A DNA stretch of 64,000 nt, taken from contig NZ_AUMJ01000024.1 of NCBI RefSeq assembly GCF_000430625.1, forward strand, positions 1-64,000. Direction: 5' to 3'. Below the pieces are notes generated by a model. That model did no database searches and had not been told where the DNA came from. It saw only the letters and a list, made by a program, of their open reading frames with translations. Shown here piece after piece: positions 34,465 through 42,040 of this stretch. The stretch is from Aneurinibacillus terranovensis DSM 18919 (lineage in GTDB: Bacteria; Bacillota; Bacilli; Aneurinibacillales; Aneurinibacillaceae). Every line of letters starts with the position of its first letter. Position 1 is the first letter of the stretch. A program made the position numbers and the translations under genes.

Positions 34465-34877
34465 CTCGCAAAGGTTTTAAAACAACACTAACCTGCTTAC
34501 CGCTTACCTGGATACCCTTATCTTTTTCCGCACAATCAGATAAATCCCGAACCAATTCCTGTACAAGCTGTTTAGCCGCTTCACTTTCTTTTCGTTGCAA
34601 GCGTACAGTAAGCTGCGCTCAGGCGAATTTCCTTGATTTTCGGTCCTTTTTCCTGCTTGTTTAGCACCTGTTTTCCTTTCGCTTTTTTCTTCTGGGCTGC
34701 TTGTCTTGCCATCAACTGGCATGGCGGTGGACTGGAAGCAAGTGACGTACATACAAGATCTACCTCCAGTTTTTTTGCCATCTCCAGCGCCTCTTTTGTG
34801 GAAACGATGCCTAGTTCTTCCCCATATACTCCCGTTAGCTCTACTTCTGATGCTTTGATTTTTTCATTAATAATCAT
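34454..34877 (-). pseudogene. Translation initiation factor IF-3 paralogue, decayed
   Basis: The N-terminal part MIINEKIKASEVELTGVYG, LGIVSTKEALEMAKKLEVDL and SSPPPCQLMARQ is the IF-3 N-domain, with SPPPC where canonical IF-3 has KPPVC. The end of the C-domain, ESEAAKQLVQELVRDLSDCA then GIQVSGKQVSVVLKP, lies in another frame and stops at TAG 34454. About 40 residues of the C-domain are lost at the joint near 34620. The altered motif suggests that the source was a second, non-housekeeping IF-3 known from some Bacillales. It overlaps the RsbR-like remnant by 11 bases, tail to tail. Confidence 0.75.
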
Positions 34878-34884
34878 GATAAAA

Positions 34885-34930
34885 AGGCGTTTCCTCCACC
34901 CCCCTCTAAAGAAGGGGGGAGGAAACGCCT
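34885..34930. repeat. Long GC-rich hairpin at the IscB remnant end
   Basis: AGGCGTTTCCTCC (34885-34897), one unpaired A, and CCCCCCT pair with AGGGGGG and AGGAAACGCCT (to 34930), giving about 18 paired bases around the loop CTAAAG. It overlaps the last codons of the IscB remnant. Hairpins of this kind mark ends of IS200/IS605-type elements, with which IscB is associated. Confidence 0.6.
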
Positions 34931-35265
34931 TCTCTCCTTTCAATGAGCAATGATGTGGCTCGGGTAAGCAAAGTGAGTTTTTTGACGCTGGCGCTGGCAT
35001 GAACCTTGGTTCCATCCAACAGCCGAAGATCAAAGTACCCGCTACTCCTGCGGCCAAAGATGAAGCTTTCTTTCCCTTCAAATCGCACATGATCAAATAA
35101 CTGGAACCCATGTACGTATTTCGGTGCAATGTTATTCTGCCGCTTTCCACCTTTACGTATCGTTGCTTTGTGAAGCTGGCGGTTGTTCCGACGAAAATCC
35201 CAACATATTGCCCTGCTGATACTCGATTCCCTGAATATCCGGGTTCTTGAGCTTCTCCTATTTCT
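34906..35265 (-). pseudogene. IscB-type (RRXRR/HNH) nuclease, C-terminal remnant with internal deletion
   Basis: Upstream, LKNPDIQGIEYQQG (about 35262-35221) is the conserved stretch just before the HNH domain in IscB-like RRXRR proteins. It is followed, one frame off, by RNNRQLHKATIRKGG, KYVHGFQLFDHVRFEGKESF and IFGRRSSGYFDLRLLDGTKV, the usual C-terminal domain, ending at TAG 34906. The HNH and RuvC-III parts are deleted and the N-terminal RRXRR/RuvC part is absent. IscB proteins are omega-RNA-guided nucleases carried by IS200/IS605-like elements. No guide RNA or other element end can be identified here. Confidence 0.7.
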
Positions 35266-35297
35266 ACTTCAGAACAAAATATTCAGTGAATATAAAT

Positions 35298-35324
35298 AAA
35301 GAGGAAGCTGCTTGGCTCCTCTTT
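35298..35324. terminator. Intrinsic terminator at the end of the thiamine salvage operon
   Basis: AAAGAGGA (35298-35305) pairs with TCCTCTTT (35317-35324). On the minus strand it follows thiY by 36 bases and runs into ATTTATATT. It could act in both directions. Confidence 0.65.
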
Positions 35325-35359
35325 AACTTATTATTCAATGGGGTATAAGATATGCCTCC

Positions 35360-36382
35360 TTAGAAATTTACGAATGCATCCTGTGCTTTGACCGGGGTTT
35401 TTAACACTTTGTTGTTATACAGCCACTTCGCAACATTCTCCCAGGAAGCTGCATCCTGATAACCGAATGGTTTATCTTTTGCGTCCATGAGCGGCAAAAG
35501 GATTTGTAAACTCTTTGTTTCGACACCTTTATCCAGCGGGGACGATTTATCTTCATGCTGAAGTAAAATAGATAAACCTTTATCCGGATGATCCTGAACA
35601 TATTTTTGCCCCTTGGCAATCGCAGTCATAAACTTCTTAAATACTTCCGGTTTTTCTTTGATCCCTTTTTCGCCGGCCACCAGTACTAATTCATAATAAT
35701 CAGGAACACCATATTTTGTTGGATTAAATGTCCGCATCGGGTGACCCTCTTTATCAAGCAATAACGTCTCATGGTTGATGTATCCGCCGATGAGGGCATC
35801 GGTTTTTTTAGTTGCCATCGCCGGAATCAAATCAAATCCCACATCCACCATTTTTACCTGCTGCGGGTTTCCGCCGGCAGACGTCACCATCGTATGTACG
35901 ATCGCTTCATCTAATGGAATCGAAGGGTACCCAACCGTTTTTCCAACCAGGTCTTTTGGTGATTGAATCGGCCCGTCGGCAGGAACCATTAAACAGTTCA
36001 GCGGATGGCGAACGAGAGCTCCGAATGATTGAACGGGAATATTTTCCCCGCGTGCGACTAATACCTCCGGTTCATAACTAATCGCCATGTCTATCTGACC
36101 GGCCGCAACCAGTTTTAAAGGATCGTTTGTATCTGCGGGCATTTTAATATCCACATCCAGACCCTGTTCTTTAAAATACCCGTTAGCCTGTGCCGCATAA
36201 AGAAAGGAATGCACAGCATTTGGATACCAATCCAACATTAAACTAATCTTCTGCAGCTTCTGGTTCGATGGAGAACCTGCGGAGTTGTTACCGGAAGTGC
36301 CCGGGTTGTTCGCATTCCCTGCACCGCAACCGCTCAATAAGAGCAATGACAGACATAACATGATATAAAACCATTTTTTCAT
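35360..36382 (-). CDS. thiY: Thiamine-pyrimidine-precursor ABC transporter, binding lipoprotein (ThiY-like)
   Basis: The 340-residue NMT1/THI5-like binding protein starts with a lipoprotein signal (YIMLCLSLLLLSGCG, Cys near residue 19) and continues with KISLMLDWYPNAVHSFLYAA, the HMP-precursor-binding motif of this group, then EPEVLVARGENIPVQSFGAL and TVGYPSIPLDEAIVHTMV. It binds N-formyl-aminopyrimidine-type breakdown products of thiamine outside the cell. ATG at 36382 fits the signal peptide better than the upstream ATG at 36406. It ends the riboswitch-controlled operon ylmB-tenA-thiZ-thiX-thiY. Confidence 0.92.
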   Translation of the reverse strand: MKKWFYIMLCLSLLLLSGCGAGNANNPGTSGNNSAGSPSNQKLQKISLMLDWYPNAVHSFLYAAQANGYFKEQGLDVDIKMPADTNDPLKLVAAGQIDMAISYEPEVLVARGENIPVQSFGALVRHPLNCLMVPADGPIQSPKDLVGKTVGYPSIPLDEAIVHTMVTSAGGNPQQVKMVDVGFDLIPAMATKKTDALIGGYINHETLLLDKEGHPMRTFNPTKYGVPDYYELVLVAGEKGIKEKPEVFKKFMTAIAKGQKYVQDHPDKGLSILLQHEDKSSPLDKGVETKSLQILLPLMDAKDKPFGYQDAASWENVAKWLYNNKVLKTPVKAQDAFVNF

Positions 36383-36436
36383 CGAATTTTTTCGTCCTTT
36401 CTGCATCGTAATCGTTCGTTCGATGCGGTTCCTATT

Positions 36437-37204
36437 TTATTGAAATTTATTTTTCAGCACCCGCTTTTCGAAAAAGGCAATCAATAAAAATAATACGATG
36501 CCCAGTAAAGAAAGCAGAAATACTGCGGCAAACACTGCATCTGCCTGCATATTGCCCGACATTCGCCGGCTAAAGTAACCCAACCCTTCACTTGCGCCCA
36601 ACCATTCTCCAATCGTAGCTCCCACAACGCAGTAAACGACAGACATCTTCAACCCTGACAAAAAAGTAGGCAAAGCGAGCGGGATTTGGATTTTCTTAAA
36701 AATATCCCAGCGATTAGCACCCATGGTCAGGAGTAACTCACGGTATTCCATTCCCCCTAATTTGAGTCCGTCATACGTACTCACAACAATCGGAAAAAAA
36801 GCCGTTAAAATAGTCACTGCGACTTTACTCCAAATAGAATAGCCGAACCACATGATAAAGATAGGGGAAATCGCAATGAGCGGAACCGTTTGTGAAATAA
36901 GAATAAAGGGATAAAGTACCTTTTCCAACGCCCGAAAAAAATGCATGCCCACACCCAGTAGAATTCCACCTATCACTGAGAGGACAAAACCAATTAGAAC
37001 CTCCTCAAGCGTGGCGGGTAAATGCTCTTGCAACAAAAGTTGTTGGTTATCAACCAAAGATTCCCAGATGGCGGATGGAGCAGGCAAAATAAAGGATGGT
37101 ATCCACCCTTTGCGAACGACCCATTCCCATATGCTCACAAGAAAAACTACAACCAGCAAAAACAGGCCATAGTCTTCCGTCCATTTTTTCCATCTACCTT
37201 TCAT
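36437..37204 (-). CDS. thiX: Thiamine-precursor ABC transporter permease (ThiX-like)
   Basis: The 255-residue BPD_transp_1 permease has about six helices and the EAA loop ELLLTMGANRWDIFKKIQIP followed by ALPTFLSGLKM. The N-terminal VVRKGWIPSFILPAPSAIWE is typical for the SsuC/ThiX/TauC group; the operon context selects ThiX. Its ATG overlaps the thiZ end by 11 bases. It forms a homodimeric channel fed by ThiY and driven by ThiZ. Confidence 0.9.
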   Translation of the reverse strand: MKGRWKKWTEDYGLFLLVVVFLVSIWEWVVRKGWIPSFILPAPSAIWESLVDNQQLLLQEHLPATLEEVLIGFVLSVIGGILLGVGMHFFRALEKVLYPFILISQTVPLIAISPIFIMWFGYSIWSKVAVTILTAFFPIVVSTYDGLKLGGMEYRELLLTMGANRWDIFKKIQIPLALPTFLSGLKMSVVYCVVGATIGEWLGASEGLGYFSRRMSGNMQADAVFAAVFLLSLLGIVLFLLIAFFEKRVLKNKFQ

Positions 37205-37946
37205 CGCGTATCAGCCGCTCCAATTCTTTTCTCATCTCAATAAATTCGGGTTCATAAATAAGTTCCGGACTTCTCGGTCTAGGCAGATTGACCTTCACTT
37301 CCTGAATTACCTGCGTGCCAGAACCTGACAGCAGATAAATCCGGTCACTTAACAAAATTGCTTCCTCCAGGTCGTGGGTGATGAACAACACCGTCTTTTG
37401 TAAATCTCCCCACAGTTCCAATAACCAGCCGTGCATTTTACGTTTAGTCAGTGAATCAAGAGCGCCAAACGGCTCATCTAATAATAAAAGGTCTCTTCCG
37501 GTCATAATCGTTCGTAAAAAAGCAACGCGTTGCCTCATTCCTCCCGATAGTTCATGAGGATAGGCTCTCTCATAAGCGGCCAAACCAAAACGACCCAACC
37601 AATCCTTTATTTCCGCAATTTTCCGCTGCTTATTTTCTTTAGTAAGCTCAAGAGGAAGCAAAACGTTGTCCATTACCGTTCTCCAGGGCAAAAGCAGATC
37701 CTTTTGCGGCATATAGCCCACTTTCCCCAATCTCTTCCCCGATTGTTTTCCGTCTATCCATATCTGTCCCTGGTCAGGTTCAAGTAAACCTGCGATCAGC
37801 TTAAAAAGCGTACTTTTTCCCGAACCGCTCGCTCCTATAACGGAAACAAACTCTCCTGCCTGAACATCCATCGATATCTTTGAAAAAATCGAAGCTGCGA
37901 CTCCCGCATTTGGAAAAGCATACGATAGATCTTGTAGCGATAACAC
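37194..37946 (-). CDS. thiZ: Thiamine-precursor ABC transporter ATPase (ThiZ-like)
   Basis: An ATPase of about 250 residues with Walker A GASGSGKSTLFKLIAGL, Q-loop GYMPQKDLLLPW, signature ELSGGMRQRVAFLR, Walker B DLLLLDEPFGALD and switch LFITHDLEE. It is of the SsuB/TauB/ThiZ type. The frame is open from 38006, inside tenA. The family start corresponds to VLSLQDLSYAF, so GTG at 37946, eight bases behind the tenA stop, is my choice; GGGAGG lies rather far from it and CTG at 37961 is an alternative. The gene overlaps thiX by 11 bases. Confidence 0.88.
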   Translation of the reverse strand: MLSLQDLSYAFPNAGVAASIFSKISMDVQAGEFVSVIGASGSGKSTLFKLIAGLLEPDQGQIWIDGKQSGKRLGKVGYMPQKDLLLPWRTVMDNVLLPLELTKENKQRKIAEIKDWLGRFGLAAYERAYPHELSGGMRQRVAFLRTIMTGRDLLLLDEPFGALDSLTKRKMHGWLLELWGDLQKTVLFITHDLEEAILLSDRIYLLSGSGTQVIQEVKVNLPRPRSPELIYEPEFIEMRKELERLIRDER

Positions 37947-37953
37947 CGGCGAA

Positions 37954-38625
37954 TTATACAGGCCAATCGCCTCCCTGATAAACCATATCCCAAAACATAT
38001 ATTCAAAGCGGGATGTCGTAAGGAAATGTTCTTCTAAGATTTGCAGCTCACGCTCCGGTTTCCCGTCAGCCAATCGGTCTAACAAATCAATTAACCATTT
38101 GGCAAGAGAACCAAATTCACTCGAAGAGTACATTTTAATCCAGTCGCCATATAAAGGATGTTCAACTGATTCTGGATAGTTCCCGGCCAGCATTTGGCCA
38201 ATCTCCCAATAGCTCCACATACAGGGCAATAAGGCAGAGACCAATTCTTCCATCGACCCATTTTGCGCAACAGACAGCATATAACGCGTGTAGGCCAAAT
38301 TGACAGGCATTGGCTTCGTTTCTTCTAATTGTTGATGGGTAATGCCAAATCTTTCGGCGTATTGGCGATGCAGATCCATTTCCCCGTGCAGCGTTTCATG
38401 CAATAGTTTCGCAAAAGCGGCCATCGTCTCAATGTCTCTTGCTTTCATCGAACCTAAAGCAAAAAGCTTAGCGTAGTCGATTAAAAACACGTAATCCTGT
38501 TTCATATAACGGATAAACGACTCGACAGGCAAATCGCCCCTCCCCATCCCTGTGACAAAAGGATGCTGATGGGTTTGTTTCCAAACTTCATTAACTTTTT
38601 CATAAAGGATTTGCGTAAACGTCAC
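37954..38625 (-). CDS. tenA: Aminopyrimidine aminohydrolase / thiaminase II (TenA)
   Basis: The 223-residue all-helical enzyme has the conserved DYVFLIDYAKLFALG, EMDLHRQYAERFGI and LLPCMWSYWEIG with the catalytic Cys near residue 134, and the C-terminal Glu region SRFEYMFWDMVY. It converts aminomethyl-HMP, released from thiamine breakdown, to HMP. GTG at 38625 has GGAGGAG seven bases upstream and overlaps the stop of ylmB by four bases. With ylmB upstream and thiZXY downstream the salvage route is complete for uptake, deformylation and deamination. The length is normal. Confidence 0.94.
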   Translation of the reverse strand: MTFTQILYEKVNEVWKQTHQHPFVTGMGRGDLPVESFIRYMKQDYVFLIDYAKLFALGSMKARDIETMAAFAKLLHETLHGEMDLHRQYAERFGITHQQLEETKPMPVNLAYTRYMLSVAQNGSMEELVSALLPCMWSYWEIGQMLAGNYPESVEHPLYGDWIKMYSSSEFGSLAKWLIDLLDRLADGKPERELQILEEHFLTTSRFEYMFWDMVYQGGDWPV

Positions 38626-39920
38626 CTCTGCTCCTCCTTCCTGGTATTGCACCACTGAGCGATAAATGTCGCTAATACTTTCGTGAAATCTAACAATTGG
38701 CGAATTTTAACTTTCTCATTCACGGCGTGGGCATCTTCTAATTTTCCCGGTCCAAAAATGACCGTCGGAATACCGGCATGTCCCAGCCACCCGGCATCGG
38801 TAACGGTTGGTGACATTCCAACGGTTGGTTTTTCCATTAACAGTTTTTCATACGAGCGGGCTAGACAACGAGTTCCCGGATGCTCGGGATCAATCTCTAA
38901 CGAAGGGAAAATTTCTCCCCGATCCACTATCATGGATTTTCCTCCCCAAATAAATTGCGGCGGATTATCCCTCAACCACGGATCGGCAGATGCCACAAAA
39001 CCAATATGCTGTTCAATCTCTTTTATAACCTCTTCGTAGTCTTCATTTGGATAAAAATGAACCGTGACCCACAGAGCACAGCGATCTGCGATAAAAGCGG
39101 CATGCCTGCCGCCTTCAATGACGGCCGGATTAATGGTGTTGGTGCCCGGGGCAAATCCTTCATAGCTTTTTGTAACCGCCCAGTGGTGCTCCAACTCCTG
39201 AAGACCAGCGATGATTTTCATCATTTTCTCAATGGCGCTTGCCCCTTTGATTCCACCGCCAGCATGAATCATCTTCCCTCGAATTCCATCGTGATAGGTC
39301 TCTTTGCTTTGAATCGTAATCCAACCTGTAATGACTCCGCCCTGTCCTTGAATATGCAGATTGCTTGTATCGACAACTACAGCAAAGTCAGCTGTATACC
39401 CTCTCTCCGTGCAAGCCAGTGTTCCGGCTTCCCCTGCTTCCTCCCCGATAACGGACTGAAACTGCAGATCACCTTGAAGGGTAATTCCAAGTTCTTTTAA
39501 AATTTTAATAGCAATAAGCGATGCGGCGATGCCGCCTTTCATATCCGCCACTCCACGTCCATAAATATAGGAATCCTTCACAAGTGCAGTAAAAGGTGGC
39601 GAGTTCCACTCTTTATCATCCCCGACTTCCGCTACATCAACATGACCGTTTACAATTAAACTATTATAATGTCCGGGAGATTTCCCGGGTAAAATGCCTA
39701 CAACGTTAGGATCACCGGCATAAACATCCCACATATCCGTTTCAAATCCCAAGTCATCCAAATAGCGTCTGATAACATTCTGAACATCATTTGTATTGCG
39801 AGCAGGAGGACTTACCGTTGGAAACGAGATGAGGGCAGTCAATAGCTCAATGATTTCATCTTGCCTCGCTTCCACTTCGTGTGAAATCCGTTCGACTAAC
39901 TCCTCAGATTCAGTTGTCAT
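38622..39920 (-). CDS. ylmB: N-formyl-4-amino-5-aminomethyl-2-methylpyrimidine deformylase (YlmB), M20 family
   Basis: The 432-residue zinc amidohydrolase carries the M20 metal sites IVNGHVDVAEVGDD, GRGVADMKGGIAAS and IGEEAGEAGT, and a C-terminal His in LGHAGIPTVIFGPG. YlmB hydrolyses formylaminopyrimidine so that TenA can use it. Other members of the family are acetylornithine and succinyl-diaminopimelate deacylases, but the TPP riboswitch and the tenA-thiZXY context settle the job. It is the first gene behind the riboswitch and overlaps tenA by four bases. Confidence 0.9.
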   Translation of the reverse strand: MTTESEELVERISHEVEARQDEIIELLTALISFPTVSPPARNTNDVQNVIRRYLDDLGFETDMWDVYAGDPNVVGILPGKSPGHYNSLIVNGHVDVAEVGDDKEWNSPPFTALVKDSYIYGRGVADMKGGIAASLIAIKILKELGITLQGDLQFQSVIGEEAGEAGTLACTERGYTADFAVVVDTSNLHIQGQGGVITGWITIQSKETYHDGIRGKMIHAGGGIKGASAIEKMMKIIAGLQELEHHWAVTKSYEGFAPGTNTINPAVIEGGRHAAFIADRCALWVTVHFYPNEDYEEVIKEIEQHIGFVASADPWLRDNPPQFIWGGKSMIVDRGEIFPSLEIDPEHPGTRCLARSYEKLLMEKPTVGMSPTVTDAGWLGHAGIPTVIFGPGKLEDAHAVNEKVKIRQLLDFTKVLATFIAQWCNTRKEEQR

Positions 39921-39990
39921 ACGCTCACTCCTTTAGATAATCAGGCTTACGCCAAGTCATAGAAAACGGCGACCATAGCAGCAAATATAA

Positions 39991-40022
39991 AACCCACTCA
40001 CTTCCGGAGAAATGGGTGGGTT
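39991..40022 (-). terminator. Riboswitch-linked terminator before ylmB
   Basis: Minus strand: AACCCAC, 18-base loop, GTGGGTT then TTATATTT. It lies between the TPP aptamer and the ylmB ATG, the position expected for TPP-induced premature termination. Confidence 0.65.
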
Positions 40023-40068
40023 GAAGACTCCTGTCATTAAAACCAAAGATGGCATGAATGGTTCTTTC

Positions 40069-40153
40069 CACTTTCCTCCGCTGGTATGATCCAGTTCAGG
40101 TTCAAAGGGTTCGGAACACAACAAGTTCCATCTCAGCCGTTGGCCCCCCTAGT
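40069..40153 (-). promoter_or_regulatory. TPP riboswitch (THI box)
   Basis: Minus strand: CACTAGGGGGGCC, GGCTGAGATGGAAC, ACCCTTTGAACCTGAAC, TGGATCATACCAGCG and GAGGAAAGTGG. CTGAGA and the ACCTGA-TGGATCATACCAGCG block are the invariant aptamer parts. It precedes ylmB-tenA-thiZXY and would shut off salvage when thiamine pyrophosphate is plentiful. Confidence 0.95.
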
Positions 40154-40254
40154 GAAATTCAATAAGTTATATTCAATTTAAAATCTATTTTAAACTATAG
40201 CACAGAATGAAAATATGTAAAAGAAGACGATTACACCTCACCATGTTTTCTAAT

Positions 40255-41190
40255 TCAGTCTTCTAATAATTTTTCTGCAGTAAGGTTATCAGTAACTAAA
40301 ACGTTAATCAACCGTCCAACAAGCGCTGCATGAATCGCTTTTAACTTTTCCTCCCCGTAAGCAACGCCTATGACAATCGGAATTTCCTTTAAAGCATTTA
40401 GAGACAATGAAATCACTCTGGAGTTCCATGAATTGTTACATGCTTCTCCCTTTTCATTTATAAAATTATAGCAAATATCCCCTATAACTCCTGATCCAAT
40501 CAATTCATCTAAATGATCTTCTCCAATGTAGTTTTTTACCATAGTCGAGTACTCAGGTGTTCCCCCTATACCTACTATAGCAATATCGCAACGACTAGAT
40601 AGACTAAAAATATCTTTAATAGAGGATTGCCTTAAAAAAAATTCTTTCGCTTCAGCCGAATCAACAACTAAAGGAGCATGTAAAAGTTTATATTCCGCAC
40701 CAAGCTTATCAGCAATTTGAGCTGCAATTTGATTCGTGTGCGTCTCTATTCGTTCACTACCAGTTCCACCAACAAGAGGTATAACGGTTACCGACACACT
40801 TCCACTCGGCATCGCCTGCGCTACCTCGTACATAGTAGTTCCCGAGGACACACCAATAATTTGATTTTTTTTAGCTACCCTTAGAACATAATTCCCTGCC
40901 GCAAAACCAAGATTACGTTTAACTCCGTTTGTACCAGCTTCAGGAACAACAATCACTTCTCGAAGTTTATATTTCTGTTCTAACTTTGTTTCTAAAGTGG
41001 TATATGGATGGGCAAGTTCATCATGAATGATAATTTCAACTATTCCCAATTCCCTGGCCTTTGCCAGATACTTGGAAATGAGTGGACGAGATACACCTAA
41101 GATTTCAGCGATTTCCTGCTGGGTCGCTCCCTCGTCGTAATACATATGAGCGATTTTAAGAAGAATTCGTGAATCATCTGAGTATGCCAC
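40255..41190 (-). CDS. SorC/DeoR-type sugar-sensing transcriptional regulator
   Basis: The 311-residue regulator begins with an HTH (MYYDEGATQQEIAEILGVSR, PLISKYLAKARELGIVEI) and continues with the sugar-binding domain of the SorC family: IGVSSGTTMYEVAQAM, VIPLVGGTG, AIVGIGGTPEYSTM, GVIGDICYNF and KLKAIHAALVGRLINVLVTD. Such proteins usually bind a phosphorylated sugar and control a nearby PTS or polyol operon. The glucitol-family PTS operon starts 5.8 kb away at 47021 and has a tandem palindromic site by its promoter, so it is the probable target. Nothing local to 40255 suggests another. Confidence 0.88.
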   Translation of the reverse strand: MAYSDDSRILLKIAHMYYDEGATQQEIAEILGVSRPLISKYLAKARELGIVEIIIHDELAHPYTTLETKLEQKYKLREVIVVPEAGTNGVKRNLGFAAGNYVLRVAKKNQIIGVSSGTTMYEVAQAMPSGSVSVTVIPLVGGTGSERIETHTNQIAAQIADKLGAEYKLLHAPLVVDSAEAKEFFLRQSSIKDIFSLSSRCDIAIVGIGGTPEYSTMVKNYIGEDHLDELIGSGVIGDICYNFINEKGEACNNSWNSRVISLSLNALKEIPIVIGVAYGEEKLKAIHAALVGRLINVLVTDNLTAEKLLED

Positions 41191-41354
41191 AAGAGTACAC
41201 CCGCTTTTTGTTGGTTATTGGTTTACATCTTTTAATATTTTATCATTTGATAATTATTTCTACAATTGTATTGGCCATTCTGTAATATGCGGGCAAAAAC
41301 GGGAACCATACGTTTATTTTCAATAGCCACATTACCTTAAGAAAATCTAATGTA
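41191..41354. other. Short non-coding stretch upstream of the SorC-type regulator
   Basis: AT-rich, no ORF. GATAAAAT about 50 bases upstream of the ATG could be a weak -10 element for the regulator, but no clear -35 box is seen. Confidence 0.3.
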
Positions 41355-41398
41355 ATAAAGGCAACATAACAGTTACTAGATTGTTATGTTGCCTTTAT
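41355..41398. terminator. Strong intrinsic terminator
   Basis: Perfect 17-bp arms, ATAAAGGCAACATAACA (41355-41371) and TGTTATGTTGCCTTTAT (41382-41398), with a 10-base loop. It lies 24 bases beyond the stop of the zinc-ribbon gene (minus strand). Confidence 0.85.
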
Positions 41399-41422
41399 CG
41401 TGTAAGTTTATTTATGCTAAGG

Positions 41423-41770
41423 TTACTTGACATCCTTTTCATCTGTTTTCTTTTTTTTATAAACATAACTCCGCAAGCCTTCCAATTCCTTATAAAAACG
41501 AAATGGTTTACTTATTATTCTTGACGGTAAAGACGATATTGTTTTACTTGGATGTTTTTCAATTTCATCCTTTAACCTGTGAGGTTTAGATAAAATTCGC
41601 TCTAAGTATTCACCATATATATCTTTAACAACGTCGGGCTTTGTTATGGTATGGCCGCATTCCTCACAAGTTAATTTATATATATTACCGTTTAAATAGA
41701 CAATGGTGTGTAATGAATCCTTCAGGCATGCGCCACAAAACAGTTCCGTTTGAATTTCTTTTTTGTTCAT
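41423..41770 (-). CDS. Small zinc-ribbon protein of unknown function
   Basis: The 115-residue protein has one zinc-ribbon-like motif, FCGACLKDSLHTIVYLN and LTCEECGHTITKP (two CxxC pairs, residues 12-15 and 35-38), and a basic, mostly helical C-terminal half rich in Lys and Ser/Pro (KPHRLKDEIEKHPSKTISSL). No enzyme motif, signal or membrane segment is visible. Similar short proteins occur in Bacillus and relatives without assigned function. It stands alone between two strong terminators, so it is monocistronic. Its composition is more AT-rich than the flanking operons. A nucleic-acid or protein-binding role is only a guess. Confidence 0.7.
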   Translation of the reverse strand: MNKKEIQTELFCGACLKDSLHTIVYLNGNIYKLTCEECGHTITKPDVVKDIYGEYLERILSKPHRLKDEIEKHPSKTISSLPSRIISKPFRFYKELEGLRSYVYKKKKTDEKDVK

Positions 41771-41990
41771 TTTTTCAACGCCTTCTTTAAAGTTTTTTAC
41801 TAATAAATATTAGAACTTTTAAAAGGGCCACAAATATATTAGCTGTAGTAACGTTATTGTCATTGAACGTTTAGTATTACTATTATATAATCCACTATCT
41901 ATATTAGCTACATTTTCTTCAAATTATTCATACAGTTAGTGATGAATAAACAATGTTAGAAACGATAAAAAGTGTCGAATCATTTCATAT
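41771..41990. other. AT-rich spacer without visible gene
   Basis: No ORF or RNA gene is seen. It holds the upstream region of the zinc-ribbon gene; no clear promoter hexamers were found. Confidence 0.3.
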
Positions 41991-42036
41991 AATCAAAACA
42001 ACCTGAGTCGTAACGCATTCTCAGGTTGTTTTGATT
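41991..42036. terminator. Strong intrinsic terminator after the acetoin dehydrogenase operon
   Basis: Perfect 17-bp arms AATCAAAACAACCTGAG (41991-42007) and CTCAGGTTGTTTTGATT (42020-42036). It follows the lpd stop on the minus strand by five bases. Confidence 0.9.
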
Positions 42037-42040
42037 ATAT

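Noticed and set aside
34581-35150. 189-codon frame read as one protein
   Set aside because: Its 5' half is the IscB remnant and hairpin out of frame and its 3' half is the IF-3 remnant; not a real fusion gene.
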